A stretch of 36,356 nucleotides of DNA from Prochlorococcus sp. AG-449-J16. Its GTDB lineage: Bacteria > Cyanobacteriota > Cyanobacteriia > PCC-6307 > Cyanobiaceae. This document shows, piece after piece, positions 1-9,320 of this stretch; positions within the stretch are counted from its first letter, which is position 1; each line of letters starts with the position of its first letter. A model generated the notes under the pieces. It worked only from the letters and a program-made list of their open reading frames with translations. It ran no database searches and was not told where the DNA came from. A program made the position numbers and the translations under genes. Location: assembly GCA_003209565.1 (NCBI GenBank), contig QCQK01000016.1:1-36356 (forward strand). The letters are read 5' to 3'.

Positions 1-969
1 GGCGATAGTAAAGAACAATCTCATCCAAGGGGGGGTCCCACTCGTAAACATATGATGCGCCCAAACAACTAAACCCAAAACTACTATTCCCATTATTGAA
101 AAAACCATTGTTGTATATCCAAAAAGTGGTTTTCTAGCATGTACAGGAAGTATTTCACTAACTAAACCAAAGGCAGGAAGGACCATAATATATACAGCTG
201 GGTGAGAATAAAACCAAAATAAATGCTGATAAACTACGACATTACCACCTAAAACAGGATTGAAAAAACCTGTATTAGCGATGATATCGAAGCTAAGTAG
301 AATTAAAGTGCCTGCTAAAACAGGAGTTGACAAAACAACTAATAAACTTGTTCCAAGCATTGCCCAACAATACATTGGCAATTGCATAAGTTTTAATCCT
401 GGCCTTCTTAGTTTGATAATGGTCGCGATAAAGTTTATTCCACCAAATATAGAACTGCCTCCAAGTAATAGAACGCTCAGAATCCAAATAATTTGTCCCG
501 ATTGAGGAGTAGTTATGCTCAAAGGAGGATAAGCCGTCCATCCAGCCTGAGCAGCACCCTCAACAAAATAGCTTGCTACCAGCATCAAACCTGAAGGAGG
601 AATTAACCAAAAAGCAACGGCATTTAATCTTGGGAATGCCATATCTCTTGCACCTACATAAAATGGAATCAAATAATTTCCAAAAGCACCATTAACTACA
701 GGAACTATCCAAAGGAATATCATTATTGTTCCGTGTAGAGTTAAAACTTGGTTATAAACATCTCTCGGCATAAAGTCAGACATTGGACTAGCTAGTTCAA
801 TTCTTATAGCGCTCGCTAAGGTTCCTCCTATTAAATAGAAAAGAAAACCGCAGACTAAGTATTGTATCCCAATTACTTTATGATCAAGGCTAAAACTAAA
901 GTATCTAAGCCAGCCTTTAGGTTGAAGGCTTTCATTATTAGTTTTTTGTGGATCAATTGATATTGTCAT
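1..969 (-). CDS. ctaD: cytochrome c oxidase subunit I (N-terminal 323 residues; runs off the left edge)
   Basis: Catalytic subunit of the aa3-type terminal oxidase, which reduces O2 with electrons from cytochrome c or plastocyanin and pumps protons. I translated the minus strand from the ATG at 969; the frame stays open to base 1, so the C-terminal part lies outside the window. Visible landmarks are the low-spin heme ligand His79 in TLHG, the HPAVY motif (His256 and Tyr260, the expected cross-linked pair) and the CuB pair His305-His306 in WAHHMFTSG. The start overlaps the ctaC stop by four bases (ATGA), so the two are translationally coupled. Subunit III (ctaE) would be expected further left. 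A run of seven G at 29-35 is in frame here (Thr-Pro-Pro), so it is not a frameshift. Confidence 0.95.
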   Translation of the reverse strand, partial: MTISIDPQKTNNESLQPKGWLRYFSFSLDHKVIGIQYLVCGFLFYLIGGTLASAIRIELASPMSDFMPRDVYNQVLTLHGTIMIFLWIVPVVNGAFGNYLIPFYVGARDMAFPRLNAVAFWLIPPSGLMLVASYFVEGAAQAGWTAYPPLSITTPQSGQIIWILSVLLLGGSSIFGGINFIATIIKLRRPGLKLMQLPMYCWAMLGTSLLVVLSTPVLAGTLILLSFDIIANTGFFNPVLGGNVVVYQHLFWFYSHPAVYIMVLPAFGLVSEILPVHARKPLFGYTTMVFSIMGIVVLGLVVWAHHMFTSGTPPWMRLFFTIA

Positions 970-1769
970 AAATTTACCTCTGGTTTTTTATTTTTGTTAA
1001 ACCATTCGTTGTAATCAGATTCTTCTTCAACAATTATGGAGGCTCTCATCCCTCCATGATATGGGCCACATAATTCTGCGCAAATTATCGGATATTTTCC
1101 TACTTTTGTAGGAGTGAAATTCAGAATAGTGGGTTGCCCGGGAATAATATCCTGTTTAATTCTGAACTCTGGCACCCAAAAAGCATGAATGACGTCTTTG
1201 GATTCCATTTTCATTGATACTTTTTGATCAACAGGAACGTGTAGTTCTCCTGATATGAAATTGCCTTTGGGATAATTGAATAGAAATGCAAATTGCATAG
1301 CTGAAACTTCAATTGATAAATTATTTATTGCTATTTCATTATCAGAAGTTTGACTTATTCCAGCCCATATTTTTTCAGAATTAGAACTCATCATTTCGTG
1401 GTTATGATTTAGTTCTTTCATCCCTCCCATTCGATCGTAGATGTTGTAGCTATATAAACCTATTAACAAAACAATTATTGAAGGAATAATTGTCCATACA
1501 ATTTCTAAGCTTAAATTCCCCTCTAAAGCTATACCATCTCCTATCTGATCATTTCTTTTCCTGAATTTAAATAAGCTATAAATAACAGCTATTGTCATTC
1601 CTATAAAAATAATTAATCCAGTGATGAAAAGAATTTTAAAAAGTTCATCGTAAATTGGTGCATTAATACTTGCTTCCGCTGGAAGCAAATTTACATTAAA
1701 ACCAATCCAAAAAGATATAGCAAAAACGAGTGAAATAATTAGTATTAAATAAATGTTTTTATTTAACAA
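966..1769 (-). CDS. ctaC: cytochrome c oxidase subunit II
   Basis: Subunit II carries the CuA centre that accepts electrons from the soluble donor and passes them to subunit I. The 267-residue protein has two N-terminal hydrophobic segments (about residues 5-25 and 45-70) and a C-terminal cupredoxin domain facing the lumen or periplasm. All CuA ligands are present: His195 (in VIHAFWVPE), Cys230, Glu232, Cys234, His238 and Met241 (CAELCGPYHGGM). It is the first gene of the ctaC-ctaD unit and diverges from ctaA across about 215 bases of AT-rich spacer, which must hold promoters for both directions. Confidence 0.95.
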   Translation of the reverse strand: MLNKNIYLILIISLVFAISFWIGFNVNLLPAEASINAPIYDELFKILFITGLIIFIGMTIAVIYSLFKFRKRNDQIGDGIALEGNLSLEIVWTIIPSIIVLLIGLYSYNIYDRMGGMKELNHNHEMMSSNSEKIWAGISQTSDNEIAINNLSIEVSAMQFAFLFNYPKGNFISGELHVPVDQKVSMKMESKDVIHAFWVPEFRIKQDIIPGQPTILNFTPTKVGKYPIICAELCGPYHGGMRASIIVEEESDYNEWFNKNKKPEVNL

Positions 1770-1984
1770 TTGATCTCTAAAAATTTGTATTTATATTCTC
1801 AAGATATTCAATTTTTTTAATCCTGCATCCTTTGTTAAAAGAAAAACATTTAAATTCACAACTTCTTAAGATTTATGAAATAAAAGGAGTATTATTAATA
1901 ACTTTTTAGAGTTAATTGTCAGGGAAAAAAGATTAAATTAGTAAATTATTTTTTAAATTAAACATATTAATTTTTAATTAATGT

Positions 1985-2959
1985 TTGGTTTTTGAATCTA
2001 ATTTATTATGCAAATTAATAGGTTTTATCCATTTGATTAATAACCAATTATATAAATCAAAATATCTGACAATTTTTAAAAGGTTGGGAAGCCATAGTGT
2101 ATTTGCACTTATCGCACTAATTGTAATTGGAGGCGCTACGAGAGTCATGGAGGCGGGACTTGCCTGTCCAGATTGGCCATTATGTTATGGATCTTTTTTG
2201 CCTTTTAAACATATGAACCTTAGAGTATTTCTAGAGTGGTTTCATCGTCTAGATGCTTTTCTGGTTGGAATATTAATTCTTTTTAAATTTTCGCTTTCAA
2301 TTATTTGGAAAAATGAAATTCCGAATTGGTTACCTAAAACTTATTCATTATTACTTTTTCTCGTTATTGTTCAAGGATCCTTTGGAGCTTTAACAGTAAT
2401 TAATCTGCTTGATTCATATACTGTTTCTGGCCATCTTTTAATAGCTTTTCTACTTCTCATTACAACAATTTCAATAAATCAAAATTTAGAAAATAAAGAA
2501 ATTGAAGAGCCATTCAATTGGTGGAGATTATTATTTTTTGTTCCTCTTTTACTTACTCTGATTCAATCTTTTATTGGCGTCAGGCTTTCATCAACCTGGT
2601 CAGCACATATTTGCTTATCTTTTAATAAACAATGTCTTATTCTAGATACTCATAAATTATTTGCTTTCCCAATTGCTTTCTCAATTTTATTGATTGTATC
2701 TATTGCAATTTATAAGAGAAGCTTGCTTAATGAAAATTGGAAATATCTCACAACACTTATTTTTCTCTTGTTTTCCCAAATTACTTTGGGTGTTTTAAGT
2801 CTTAAAACAAATTTGAATGAACCTATTTTTATTATCGGTCATCAACTTAACGCCTCTTTATTTATTGCGATATTGACAACATTAATTTTTAGAAATCCTT
2901 TTACCAAAAAAGGTCTAAACCACTCCCTTAACCCCCAAACGGTAGGTATCAAATCATGA
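1985..2959 (+). CDS. ctaA: heme A synthase (COX15/CtaA family)
   Basis: Oxidises heme O to heme A, the prosthetic group of the neighbouring oxidase; integral membrane protein with about eight hydrophobic segments. Conserved His residues lie in [21 protein letters not shown] and IGHQLNAS. There are two loop Cys pairs (CPDWPLC in the first half; a Cys-6-Cys pair after SAH in the second), as in the bacterial enzyme. There is no usable ATG: the ATG at 1981 closes after four codons. The frame opens with TTG at 1985. A second TTG at 2033 (followed by INNQLYKS) would give 308 residues and fits the usual N-terminus at least as well, so the start is unsure. The stop overlaps the ctaB ATG by four bases. 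Confidence 0.9.
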   Translation: MVFESNLLCKLIGFIHLINNQLYKSKYLTIFKRLGSHSVFALIALIVIGGATRVMEAGLACPDWPLCYGSFLPFKHMNLRVFLEWFHRLDAFLVGILILFKFSLSIIWKNEIPNWLPKTYSLLLFLVIVQGSFGALTVINLLDSYTVSGHLLIAFLLLITTISINQNLENKEIEEPFNWWRLLFFVPLLLTLIQSFIGVRLSSTWSAHICLSFNKQCLILDTHKLFAFPIAFSILLIVSIAIYKRSLLNENWKYLTTLIFLLFSQITLGVLSLKTNLNEPIFIIGHQLNASLFIAILTTLIFRNPFTKKGLNHSLNPQTVGIKS

Positions 2960-3957
2960 ATAGTAGTAATATAGAAAACTTGAACTATAAATCTTCAATT
3001 AGGAATGAAGTTGTACCTTCAAGAAAAAGATTAACTTTGCCGCCTTGGCTTGAAGTAGCAAAACCTAGATTAATCCCACTTTTACTGGCCACAACTTTGG
3101 GAGGAATGGCTTTAACAGAAGAATGGCCTTTGTCTTCTCCGAAACTTATCTGCACTTTAGGAGGAGGCGCTTTGGCAGCAGCAGCAGCAGGAGCTCTTAA
3201 TTGCTTGTGGGAAATGGAATTAGATAAAAGGATGACAAGAACTAGCAAAAGAGCCTTGCCAGCAGGAAAGTTGTCATCTGAGACTGTATTTTTAGCCGCC
3301 GTATCATGTACTTTGGCAGCTTCGATGCTTTTAGTAAGTGGTGTAAATTATTTGGCTGCGGGTTTAACTCTTCTTGGTTTATTTAGCTACGTAATTTTAT
3401 ATACAGTTATTTTGAAACCTCGTACGACAAAAAACATTGTTTTTGGAGGAGTTGCTGGTGCGATACCACCCTTAGTTGGAGCGTCTGCTGCCACAGGGCA
3501 TGTAGGTCTTAGTGGTTGGTGGTTATTTGGTTTGGTAATGTTATGGACCCCAGCTCATTTTTGGGCACTTGCAATTTTGTTGAAGGATGATTACGCATCA
3601 GTTGGTATTCCTATGCTCCCCTCTGTTAAAGGATCTGTTTTTACTGCTAAAGCGATTTCCCGTTACGGATGGGCAACAGTTTTAATGAGTATTATGGGAG
3701 TCTTTGCTCTACCTGAAGGGGGCCTCTTATACGGAATTATGTTATTGCCATTTAATGGAAGACTTTTGCAATTAATAAATGAATTAAAGAAATCTCCTGA
3801 TGATCTTTCCAGAGCAAAGTCTCTTTTTAGGTGGTCTATTCTCTACATGTTTGGTATTTGTCTTTTGTTATTAATTTCAAGAACACAACTATCTGTAGAA
3901 TTTGAGCAGCAATCTATGCAAATATTTTTCTCTATTGTATCCATGCTTAGTAATTAA
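2956..3957 (+). CDS. ctaB: protoheme IX farnesyltransferase (heme O synthase)
   Basis: Membrane prenyltransferase that adds farnesyl to protoheme to make heme O, the substrate of CtaA. The 333-residue protein has the first acidic motif of the UbiA superfamily ([15 protein letters not shown], around residue 82) and the second at [14 protein letters not shown], with multiple hydrophobic helices between. Its ATG overlaps the ctaA stop (ATGA), so the two heme A steps form one translational unit. The first 30 or so residues before the conserved WLEVAKPRL are polar and poorly conserved, as is common for this family. Confidence 0.95.
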   Translation: MNSSNIENLNYKSSIRNEVVPSRKRLTLPPWLEVAKPRLIPLLLATTLGGMALTEEWPLSSPKLICTLGGGALAAAAAGALNCLWEMELDKRMTRTSKRALPAGKLSSETVFLAAVSCTLAASMLLVSGVNYLAAGLTLLGLFSYVILYTVILKPRTTKNIVFGGVAGAIPPLVGASAATGHVGLSGWWLFGLVMLWTPAHFWALAILLKDDYASVGIPMLPSVKGSVFTAKAISRYGWATVLMSIMGVFALPEGGLLYGIMLLPFNGRLLQLINELKKSPDDLSRAKSLFRWSILYMFGICLLLLISRTQLSVEFEQQSMQIFFSIVSMLSN

Positions 3958-3996
3958 ATTAGATGTAAAATGTTTTTTAAGTAAATAGTAAGTTTG

Positions 3997-5013
3997 ATGA
4001 ATTATATAAAAGTTAAAGGTCTCTCAAAATCTTATTCAGATATCAATGCATTAAAAAATTTATCGATTGAAATTGAAGCTGGTACATTATTTGGAATACT
4101 TGGTCCAAATGGTGCTGGCAAATCAACACTAATAAAAATACTCGCTACTCTAATTGAGCCTGATAGTGGAGAAGTTTTTATAAATAATATTAATCTGATA
4201 AAAAATTCAAGGAAAATTAGAGAATTAATTGGTTATGTCGCCCAAGATATTGCACTTGATAAAATATTAACTGGACGAGAGCTTTTGGATTTTCAATCGG
4301 ATTTATATCACATTAACAAAAATAAAAAATTTGAAAGAATAAATAAATTAATAGATCAATTAGAAATGAATGATTGGATTGATCGTAAGTGCGGTACTTA
4401 TTCAGGGGGCATGAAAAGAAGAATAGATTTGGCAGCTGGACTTTTACATTTGCCCCAAGTATTAATTTTGGATGAACCTACTGTTGGTTTAGATATTGAA
4501 AGTAGAAATATTATATGGCAACTTTTGAAAGATTTGAGAAATAATGGAATGACCATTATTTTAAGTAGTCACTATCTTGATGAAATAGATAAATTGGCAG
4601 ACAGATTAGTGATAATTGATGATGGAAGAGTTATAGCAAAAGGGACTCCTGCAGAGCTCAAAAATAAATTAGGAGGAGATAGAGTAACTTTGAAAGTAAG
4701 AGAATTTAGTAATCAGGAAGAAGCAAAAAATATATGTAAAATTTTATCTTCAATAGATGGAATTAGTCAGATTATCATAAATGAAGCTCAAGGTTTCTCG
4801 ATAAATTTCGTAGCAGATAAGCAAAAAGATTTACTTACGAAGCTAAAAGTGGAATTGGCCTTCTCAAAGTTTGAAATTTTTTCTCTTACCCAAAGTCAGC
4901 CAAGCTTGGATGATGTATATCTTCAGGCAACTGGGAAAACATTATTGGATGCTGAAATTTCTATGGCAGGGAAAAGAGACCTAAAAAAAGAATCAAAGCA
5001 ATCCATGCGATAA
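3997..5013 (+). CDS. ABC transporter ATP-binding protein (DrrA/CcmA-like)
   Basis: ATPase subunit of an ABC-2 type exporter. Walker A is GPNGAGKST (residues 36-44), the signature is YSGGMKRR (about 135-142), Walker B is VLILDEPT (about 155-162), and the H-loop lies in LSSHYLDE. After the roughly 220-residue nucleotide-binding domain comes a C-terminal extension of about 110 residues, as in DrrA-type drug and lipid exporters. I use the ATG at 3997; a TTG one codon earlier is possible. It sits 39 bases after ctaB and 48 bases before the permease gene on the same strand. The substrate cannot be read from sequence. Confidence 0.9.
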   Translation: MNYIKVKGLSKSYSDINALKNLSIEIEAGTLFGILGPNGAGKSTLIKILATLIEPDSGEVFINNINLIKNSRKIRELIGYVAQDIALDKILTGRELLDFQSDLYHINKNKKFERINKLIDQLEMNDWIDRKCGTYSGGMKRRIDLAAGLLHLPQVLILDEPTVGLDIESRNIIWQLLKDLRNNGMTIILSSHYLDEIDKLADRLVIIDDGRVIAKGTPAELKNKLGGDRVTLKVREFSNQEEAKNICKILSSIDGISQIIINEAQGFSINFVADKQKDLLTKLKVELAFSKFEIFSLTQSQPSLDDVYLQATGKTLLDAEISMAGKRDLKKESKQSMR

Positions 5014-5061
5014 AAAAACTTTTGGTTAACTAACTATAATGAACACAAATCACTGCTAATT

Positions 5062-5886
5062 ATGGAATTACAACGTTATAATTTATTTTTTTTATATCAA
5101 GAAACATTTGCCTTAACAAAGAGATTATTTATTCAATTAAAAAGAAGACCATCAACTCTTTTAGCAGGAATATTACAACCAATAATTTGGCTTTTTTTAT
5201 TTGGGGCATTATTCTCTAAAGCTCCTGAAGGTTTTTTACCAGGAGTTGATTCTTATGGGAATTTTTTAGGAGCAGGACTCATCGTTTTTACTGCTTTTAG
5301 CGGAGCCCTAAACTCTGGTCTTCCTTTAATGTTTGATAGAGAGTTTGGATTTCTCAATAGATTACTTGTGGCTCCTTTAACCAGTAGATTATCCATAGTT
5401 TTATCTTCTTTTTTTTACATAACAATCTTGAGCTTTGTCCAGAGTATTGTAATAATGATTGTTTCATACATTTTGGGTTATGGATGGCCCAACTTATATG
5501 GTTTAGGAATTGTATTTGCAACACTAATTTTACTAGTTCTTTTTGTGACATCAATAAGTTTATGTTTAGCGTTTGTTTTGCCGGGACATATTGAATTAAT
5601 CGCTCTCATATTCGTAATAAATTTACCTCTTTTATTTGCTAGTACTGCTTTAGCTCCAATCTCTTTTATGCCAAATTGGTTGGGATGGTTAGCTTCAATA
5701 AATCCATTAACTTTTGCTATAGAACCTATTAGGACTGCCTATACGCAAACTATGGATTTAGAATTAGTGGCTTTACATGCCCCATATGGTGAACTAACTT
5801 GTAAGAGTTGTATCTCAATTTTATTTTCTTTAACAGTTTTTTCCTTGATTATTATAAGGCCTCTGTTAAATAGAAAGTTAAATTAG
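5062..5886 (+). CDS. ABC-2 type transporter permease
   Basis: Membrane partner of the ATPase just upstream. The 274 residues contain about six hydrophobic segments; the N-terminal part (FALTKRLFIQLKRRP followed by QPIIWLFLFG) and the motif around NPLTFAIEPIRT match the ABC-2/DrrB permease family. A cytosolic N-terminal amphipathic stretch precedes the first helix at about residue 36. With the ATPase it would form a homodimer-of-pairs exporter in the cell envelope. The following gene starts seven bases downstream, so it is probably co-transcribed. Confidence 0.9.
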   Translation: MELQRYNLFFLYQETFALTKRLFIQLKRRPSTLLAGILQPIIWLFLFGALFSKAPEGFLPGVDSYGNFLGAGLIVFTAFSGALNSGLPLMFDREFGFLNRLLVAPLTSRLSIVLSSFFYITILSFVQSIVIMIVSYILGYGWPNLYGLGIVFATLILLVLFVTSISLCLAFVLPGHIELIALIFVINLPLLFASTALAPISFMPNWLGWLASINPLTFAIEPIRTAYTQTMDLELVALHAPYGELTCKSCISILFSLTVFSLIIIRPLLNRKLN

Positions 5887-5893
5887 AAATTTT

Positions 5894-6418
5894 ATGCTTT
5901 TAAAAAATCATTTAATAGAAGTTTTTAAACAAGCCTCTTTAGAAAATAATTTTTTGCTTAAAGAAAATGTTGTTCTTAAGTGGGTCCATAGATTTGGGAT
6001 TGATTCATTAAATGATTTATTAATCCATAGTTCACTACAAAAAGAAAATCAGCATGAAGAAAAAAATCAAGAACAGATCTCTTTAATTGATGAAGTGCAT
6101 GAAGAAAATCAAGAACAGATCTCTTTAATTGATGAAGTGCATGAAGAAAATCAAGAAAAGATCTCTTTAATAGATGAAGTACATGAAGAAAATCAAGAAA
6201 ATCAAGAACAAATTAAGCTTGAATTATCAAAAACTTTTGAAAATATTGAAGAAACAAAGTGGGAATCAAATGGCCTGGAAACTTCTAGCAGCAATGAAAT
6301 ATCTAGCAAAAATCAAAATTCTAATAAAATAAATCAATTTACTGAAACCCCAAAATTACCCCTACCTCATATTAATAATTTAAGAAAGTGGATTAACAAC
6401 GATAAAAAAGCTAGTTAG
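5894..6418 (+). CDS. unknown protein with 14-residue acidic tandem repeats
   Basis: I do not recognise a family. Residues 1-50 look folded and mixed hydrophobic/charged (with VLKWVHRFGIDSLNDLL). From about residue 54 come three near-identical units of the type HEENQEQISLIDEV plus a partial fourth, then a Ser/Asn/Glu-rich disordered tail and a conserved-looking end (LPHINNLRKWI). There is no signal peptide or membrane segment. The repeats are near identical in DNA as well, which suggests recent unit duplication. It lies seven bases after the ABC permease, so it may be an accessory to that exporter, but this is only context. Its stop is three bases from the convergent groL stop. Confidence 0.75.
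   Translation: MLLKNHLIEVFKQASLENNFLLKENVVLKWVHRFGIDSLNDLLIHSSLQKENQHEEKNQEQISLIDEVHEENQEQISLIDEVHEENQEKISLIDEVHEENQENQEQIKLELSKTFENIEETKWESNGLETSSSNEISSKNQNSNKINQFTETPKLPLPHINNLRKWINNDKKAS
6053..6208 (+). repeat. tandem repeat inside the unknown gene: units of 45, 42 and 42 bases plus a partial
   Basis: Units start at 6053, 6098, 6140 and 6182 (partial), each opening with CATGAAGAAAA. Units two and three differ at only a few positions, and the first carries one extra AAA codon. All lengths are multiples of three, so the frame is kept. Confidence 0.9.
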
Positions 6419-6421
6419 CTT

Positions 6422-8167
6422 TTACATCATACCTGGCATTCCCATGCCACCCATTCCCGGCATTCCCATACCACCCATGCCTGGCATTCCCATGCCACCC
6501 ATTCCCGGCATTCCCATGCCACCCATGCCTGGCATTCCCATGCCACCCATTCCTCCCATAGGATCTCCACCTGGTCCTGCGGGGGGCGCTGCTTCAGGCT
6601 CTGGAATGTCGGCCATAGCAACTTCTGTAGTGAGGAGCATAGCTGCAATAGATACTGAATCTTGAAGAGCTAATCTTATTACTTTGGTGGGATCTAATAT
6701 TCCTGAATCTTTTAAATCCTCATATTTTCCTGAATTAGCATTAAAGCCTTTGTTAAGTCTTTTAATTTCAGCGACAACTACATCTCCATTAAAACCAGCA
6801 TTTTTTGCTATTTGTTTGGTTGGTTCCAAAAGGGCTTCTTTGACTATATTTATCCCCGTTCTTAAATCATCTGAAGATGTTTCACTTAAATTTAAAAGAT
6901 CATCTGATATTTCAATTAAAGTTTGTCCTCCTCCTGAAACAACACCCTCTTCAATAGCAGCTTTCGTAGCATTAAGGGAATCTTCGATTCTCAATTTTTT
7001 ATACTTCATCTCTGTTTCTGTAGCAGCTCCTACTTTGATAAGAGCTACTCCTCCGGCTAGTTTGGCTATCCTTTCATTAATTTTATCCTGATCATACTCC
7101 GATTCAGTTATACTAACTTCCCTCTTTAATTTCTCTACTCGCGCTTTAACTAAATCTTTAGTGTCTTCGAAGGCAACAATTGTAGTTTTATCCTTTGTTA
7201 TAGTTATTTTTTTTGCTTTGCCTAAATCATTAATCGATACTTTATCAAGTTTCATCGATTTATCTTCGCTAATTAATTTAGCCCCTGTAAGAATTGCAAT
7301 ATCTTCAAGGGCAGCTTTTCTTCTCTCACCAAATAATGGAGCTCTCACGGAAGCTACATTTAAAACCCCACTATTCTTATTCAAAACCAGAGTGGTTAAA
7401 GCCTCTCCTTCAATATCTTCAGCAAGAATTAGAAAAGGTGAGCCTGACTTTTGAATTTCTTCAAGTATTGGAACTAAATCAACTAAAGTTGAGATTTTTT
7501 GATCAGTTACCAATATTTTAGGGTTTTCAAGTTCACAAACTTGTCTTTCTTGGTCTGTTACGAAATATGGAGAACTATAACCTCTATCAAAAGACATTCC
7601 TTCAGTTATATCTAATTCTGTTTCTAATGATTGAGATTCTTCAACAGTTATTACACCATCTGAAGTAACAATATCCATTGCTTTTGAAATTATAGATCCA
7701 ATTTCTTCATCACCTCCAGCACTAACTGTTGCAACTTTTTGGATATCAGAACCACTTAATGAAATACTTTTGGAACTTAATTTTTCTAAGACAAAAGCTA
7801 GGCCTGCCTCCATACCTTTTTTTAACTCCATAGGGTTGGCGCCAGAAGCAATATTTTTTAATCCCTCCTGAACCATCTTTTGAGTTAAAATGGTTGCTGT
7901 TGTTGTCCCATCACCAGCACTCTCTTTTGTTTTGGATGCAACTTGTTCTATTAATTTCGCACCTAAATTAGAAATAGGGTTTTCAATCTCGATCTCTTTA
8001 GCAACTGTAGATCCATCTCTTACTATATCCGGCGAACCAAATTTCTTTTCTATTACAACGTTTTTTGCTTTTGGCCCAATAGTAACCTTTACTGCATTAG
8101 CTACAAAATTCACGCCTTTTTCTAGCGCTTCTCTTGATTCATTAGAAAAACTTAACTGTTTAGCCAT
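6422..8167 (-). CDS. groL: chaperonin GroEL (stand-alone copy, extended GGM/GMP tail)
   Basis: 60-kDa chaperonin subunit that forms the double-ring folding chamber, working with GroES and ATP. At 581 residues it is longer than the usual 540-550. The ATP site is present ([10 protein letters not shown], with the catalytic-site Asp; also SAGGDEEIG and the IEDSLNAT Asp). The conserved GPKGRN loop reads GPKAKN here. The last 45 residues are repeats of GGMGMPGM. No groES lies upstream, so this is the unlinked second groEL that cyanobacteria typically carry. I saw no CIRCE element upstream. A weak minus-strand -10 candidate (TAGAAT) lies about 40 bases before the ATG. Confidence 0.95.
   Translation of the reverse strand: MAKQLSFSNESREALEKGVNFVANAVKVTIGPKAKNVVIEKKFGSPDIVRDGSTVAKEIEIENPISNLGAKLIEQVASKTKESAGDGTTTATILTQKMVQEGLKNIASGANPMELKKGMEAGLAFVLEKLSSKSISLSGSDIQKVATVSAGGDEEIGSIISKAMDIVTSDGVITVEESQSLETELDITEGMSFDRGYSSPYFVTDQERQVCELENPKILVTDQKISTLVDLVPILEEIQKSGSPFLILAEDIEGEALTTLVLNKNSGVLNVASVRAPLFGERRKAALEDIAILTGAKLISEDKSMKLDKVSINDLGKAKKITITKDKTTIVAFEDTKDLVKARVEKLKREVSITESEYDQDKINERIAKLAGGVALIKVGAATETEMKYKKLRIEDSLNATKAAIEEGVVSGGGQTLIEISDDLLNLSETSSDDLRTGINIVKEALLEPTKQIAKNAGFNGDVVVAEIKRLNKGFNANSGKYEDLKDSGILDPTKVIRLALQDSVSIAAMLLTTEVAMADIPEPEAAPPAGPGGDPMGGMGGMGMPGMGGMGMPGMGGMGMPGMGGMGMPGMGGMGMPGMM
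6446..6559 (-). repeat. 24-base coding repeat encoding the GroEL tail
   Basis: Four full units begin at 6446, 6470, 6494 and 6518, with a partial one from 6542. Two variants alternate (plus-strand CCCATTCCCGGCATTCC and CCCATGCCTGGCATTCC forms), which gives a 48-base higher-order period. Each unit encodes eight residues (GGMGMPGM). Confidence 0.9.
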
Positions 8168-8271
8168 GTTTACTCGATCTTTAGTCTTATTCTAATCTCC
8201 CATAGAATCATTTTTAAGGGTTATTTAATTAAGTGGGGAAAGCCGAATTTCTTTAAATGAGGCATACAAAT

Positions 8272-8299
8272 TAACTTAAATAAGAGTATCTTTAAGTTA
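8272..8299. promoter_or_regulatory. inverted repeat ending at the start codon of the small membrane protein
   Basis: Perfect nine-base arms TAACTTAAA (8272-8280) and TTTAAGTTA (8291-8299) separated by ten bases. It lies in the divergent spacer between groL and the 59-residue gene, with the last base being the A of that gene's ATG. It could be an operator or an RNA hairpin controlling translation start; its sequence is not CIRCE. Confidence 0.35.
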
Positions 8300-8478
8300 T
8301 GGAAGAAACAAATAATCTTATTTTTACTCTTACCGCAATTCTCGCGATTGCTATGACGTTAATATACTTTCCTTTAAGATTTTTCTTGACATTAACTGCT
8401 AGAAGTCGAAGACTTAAACTTTTACAGAAAATTAGAAGGTTAAGGGATGAATTGGGCCAGCCTTATGAAAGTACATAA
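8299..8478 (+). CDS. small membrane protein of unknown function (59 residues)
   Basis: An ATG at 8299 opens a 59-codon frame ending in TAA at 8478. The product begins MEETNNLIFTLTAILAIAM, has one hydrophobic helix (about residues 7-33) and a basic cytosolic tail (RSRRLKLLQKIRRLRDELG). This is a typical single-pass membrane protein with positive-inside topology. The stop abuts the convergent fabG stop exactly. Such short genes are common in picocyanobacterial genomes; I believe it is conserved there but cannot check. Confidence 0.7.
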   Translation: MEETNNLIFTLTAILAIAMTLIYFPLRFFLTLTARSRRLKLLQKIRRLRDELGQPYEST

Positions 8479-9228
8479 TTAAATACTCATACCTCCATCT
8501 ATACTTATTGTTTGCCCTGTAATGTAACTTCCAGCATTACTTGAAACTAAAAATAATACTAAGTTTGCAATTTGAGAACAACTGCCTAACTTCCCCAGAG
8601 GAATAACTTTAAGAATATCTTCAGTATTAAGTGTTTCTGTCATTTCTGTTTCTATAAAGCCTGGAGCTATTGCATTTACGTTTATACCTCTTGAAGCAAA
8701 TTCTTTAGCGCAAGTTTTGGTGAATCCAATAACTCCAGCTTTGGCGGCAGAATAATTTGCTTGACCGGGATTACCAATTAATCCAACAACAGATGAAATA
8801 TTTACGATACTACCACTTCTTTTTTTCATCATAAATTTTGAAGCATATTTTGTACAAAGAAAAACTCCTTTTAAATTTGTATTTAGTACGTCATCCCATT
8901 GTTCCGATTTCATTCTCATCAAGAGTCCATCTCTAGTAATACCAGCATTGTTAATGAGGATATCAATGGTGCCATTAATTTTGATTATTTCTTCGAAAGC
9001 CAAACGAACAGAATCCTCTTTTGAAACATCAAATTTTAATTTATGAGCTTTACCTCCCGAATTTTTTATTGAATTTACAACTTCTTCGGCTTTTTCATCA
9101 GAAGAAGAGTAATTAATAAAAACTTCTGCTCCCGAGCGACTTAGTTCTAAAGCAATTTCTTTACCAATTCCTCTGCTAGCTCCAGTGATTAAAGCAACTT
9201 TGCCTGATAATGTATCTGTATTGGACAT
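8479..9228 (-). CDS. fabG: 3-oxoacyl-[acyl-carrier-protein] reductase
   Basis: NADPH-dependent reduction of 3-oxoacyl-ACP in type II fatty acid synthesis; cytosolic tetramer in the family. The 249 residues show the cofactor motif TGASRGIG (15-22), NNAG (93-96), the catalytic Ser in NISS (about 145), and Tyr159/Lys163 in NYSAAK. The C-terminus ends with the usual TGQTISIDGGMSI. It diverges from ispD across 92 bases. Other short-chain reductases are possible, but length and motifs fit FabG closely. Confidence 0.93.
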   Translation of the reverse strand: MSNTDTLSGKVALITGASRGIGKEIALELSRSGAEVFINYSSSDEKAEEVVNSIKNSGGKAHKLKFDVSKEDSVRLAFEEIIKINGTIDILINNAGITRDGLLMRMKSEQWDDVLNTNLKGVFLCTKYASKFMMKKRSGSIVNISSVVGLIGNPGQANYSAAKAGVIGFTKTCAKEFASRGINVNAIAPGFIETEMTETLNTEDILKVIPLGKLGSCSQIANLVLFLVSSNAGSYITGQTISIDGGMSI

Positions 9229-9320
9229 TGTGAAATTTTATAATTTTCAATCGTAGTACTATTTGTGTAAAGATATTGCTTTTATTTATAATTGTCTAGA
9301 AAATATTAAAACCTTCTATT

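Noticed and set aside
29-35. Run of seven G in ctaD as a possible frameshift
   Set aside because: The ctaD frame continues correctly through it (Gly-Thr-Pro-Pro-Trp), so the run is natural.
1981-1995. ATG at 1981 as the ctaA start
   Set aside because: It is out of frame and reaches a stop after four codons.
6053-6559. Regular repeats suggesting a CRISPR array
   Set aside because: Both repeat sets are contiguous, in frame and without unique spacers, and they encode protein repeats.
6444-6665. Plus-strand open frame with Pro/Ile/Met repeats
   Set aside because: It is the antisense shadow of the GroEL tail repeats; groL is clearly the coding strand.
8168-8298. CIRCE heat-shock operator upstream of groL
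   Set aside because: No TTAGCACTC-type arms were found; the only inverted repeat has a different sequence and lies by the other gene.
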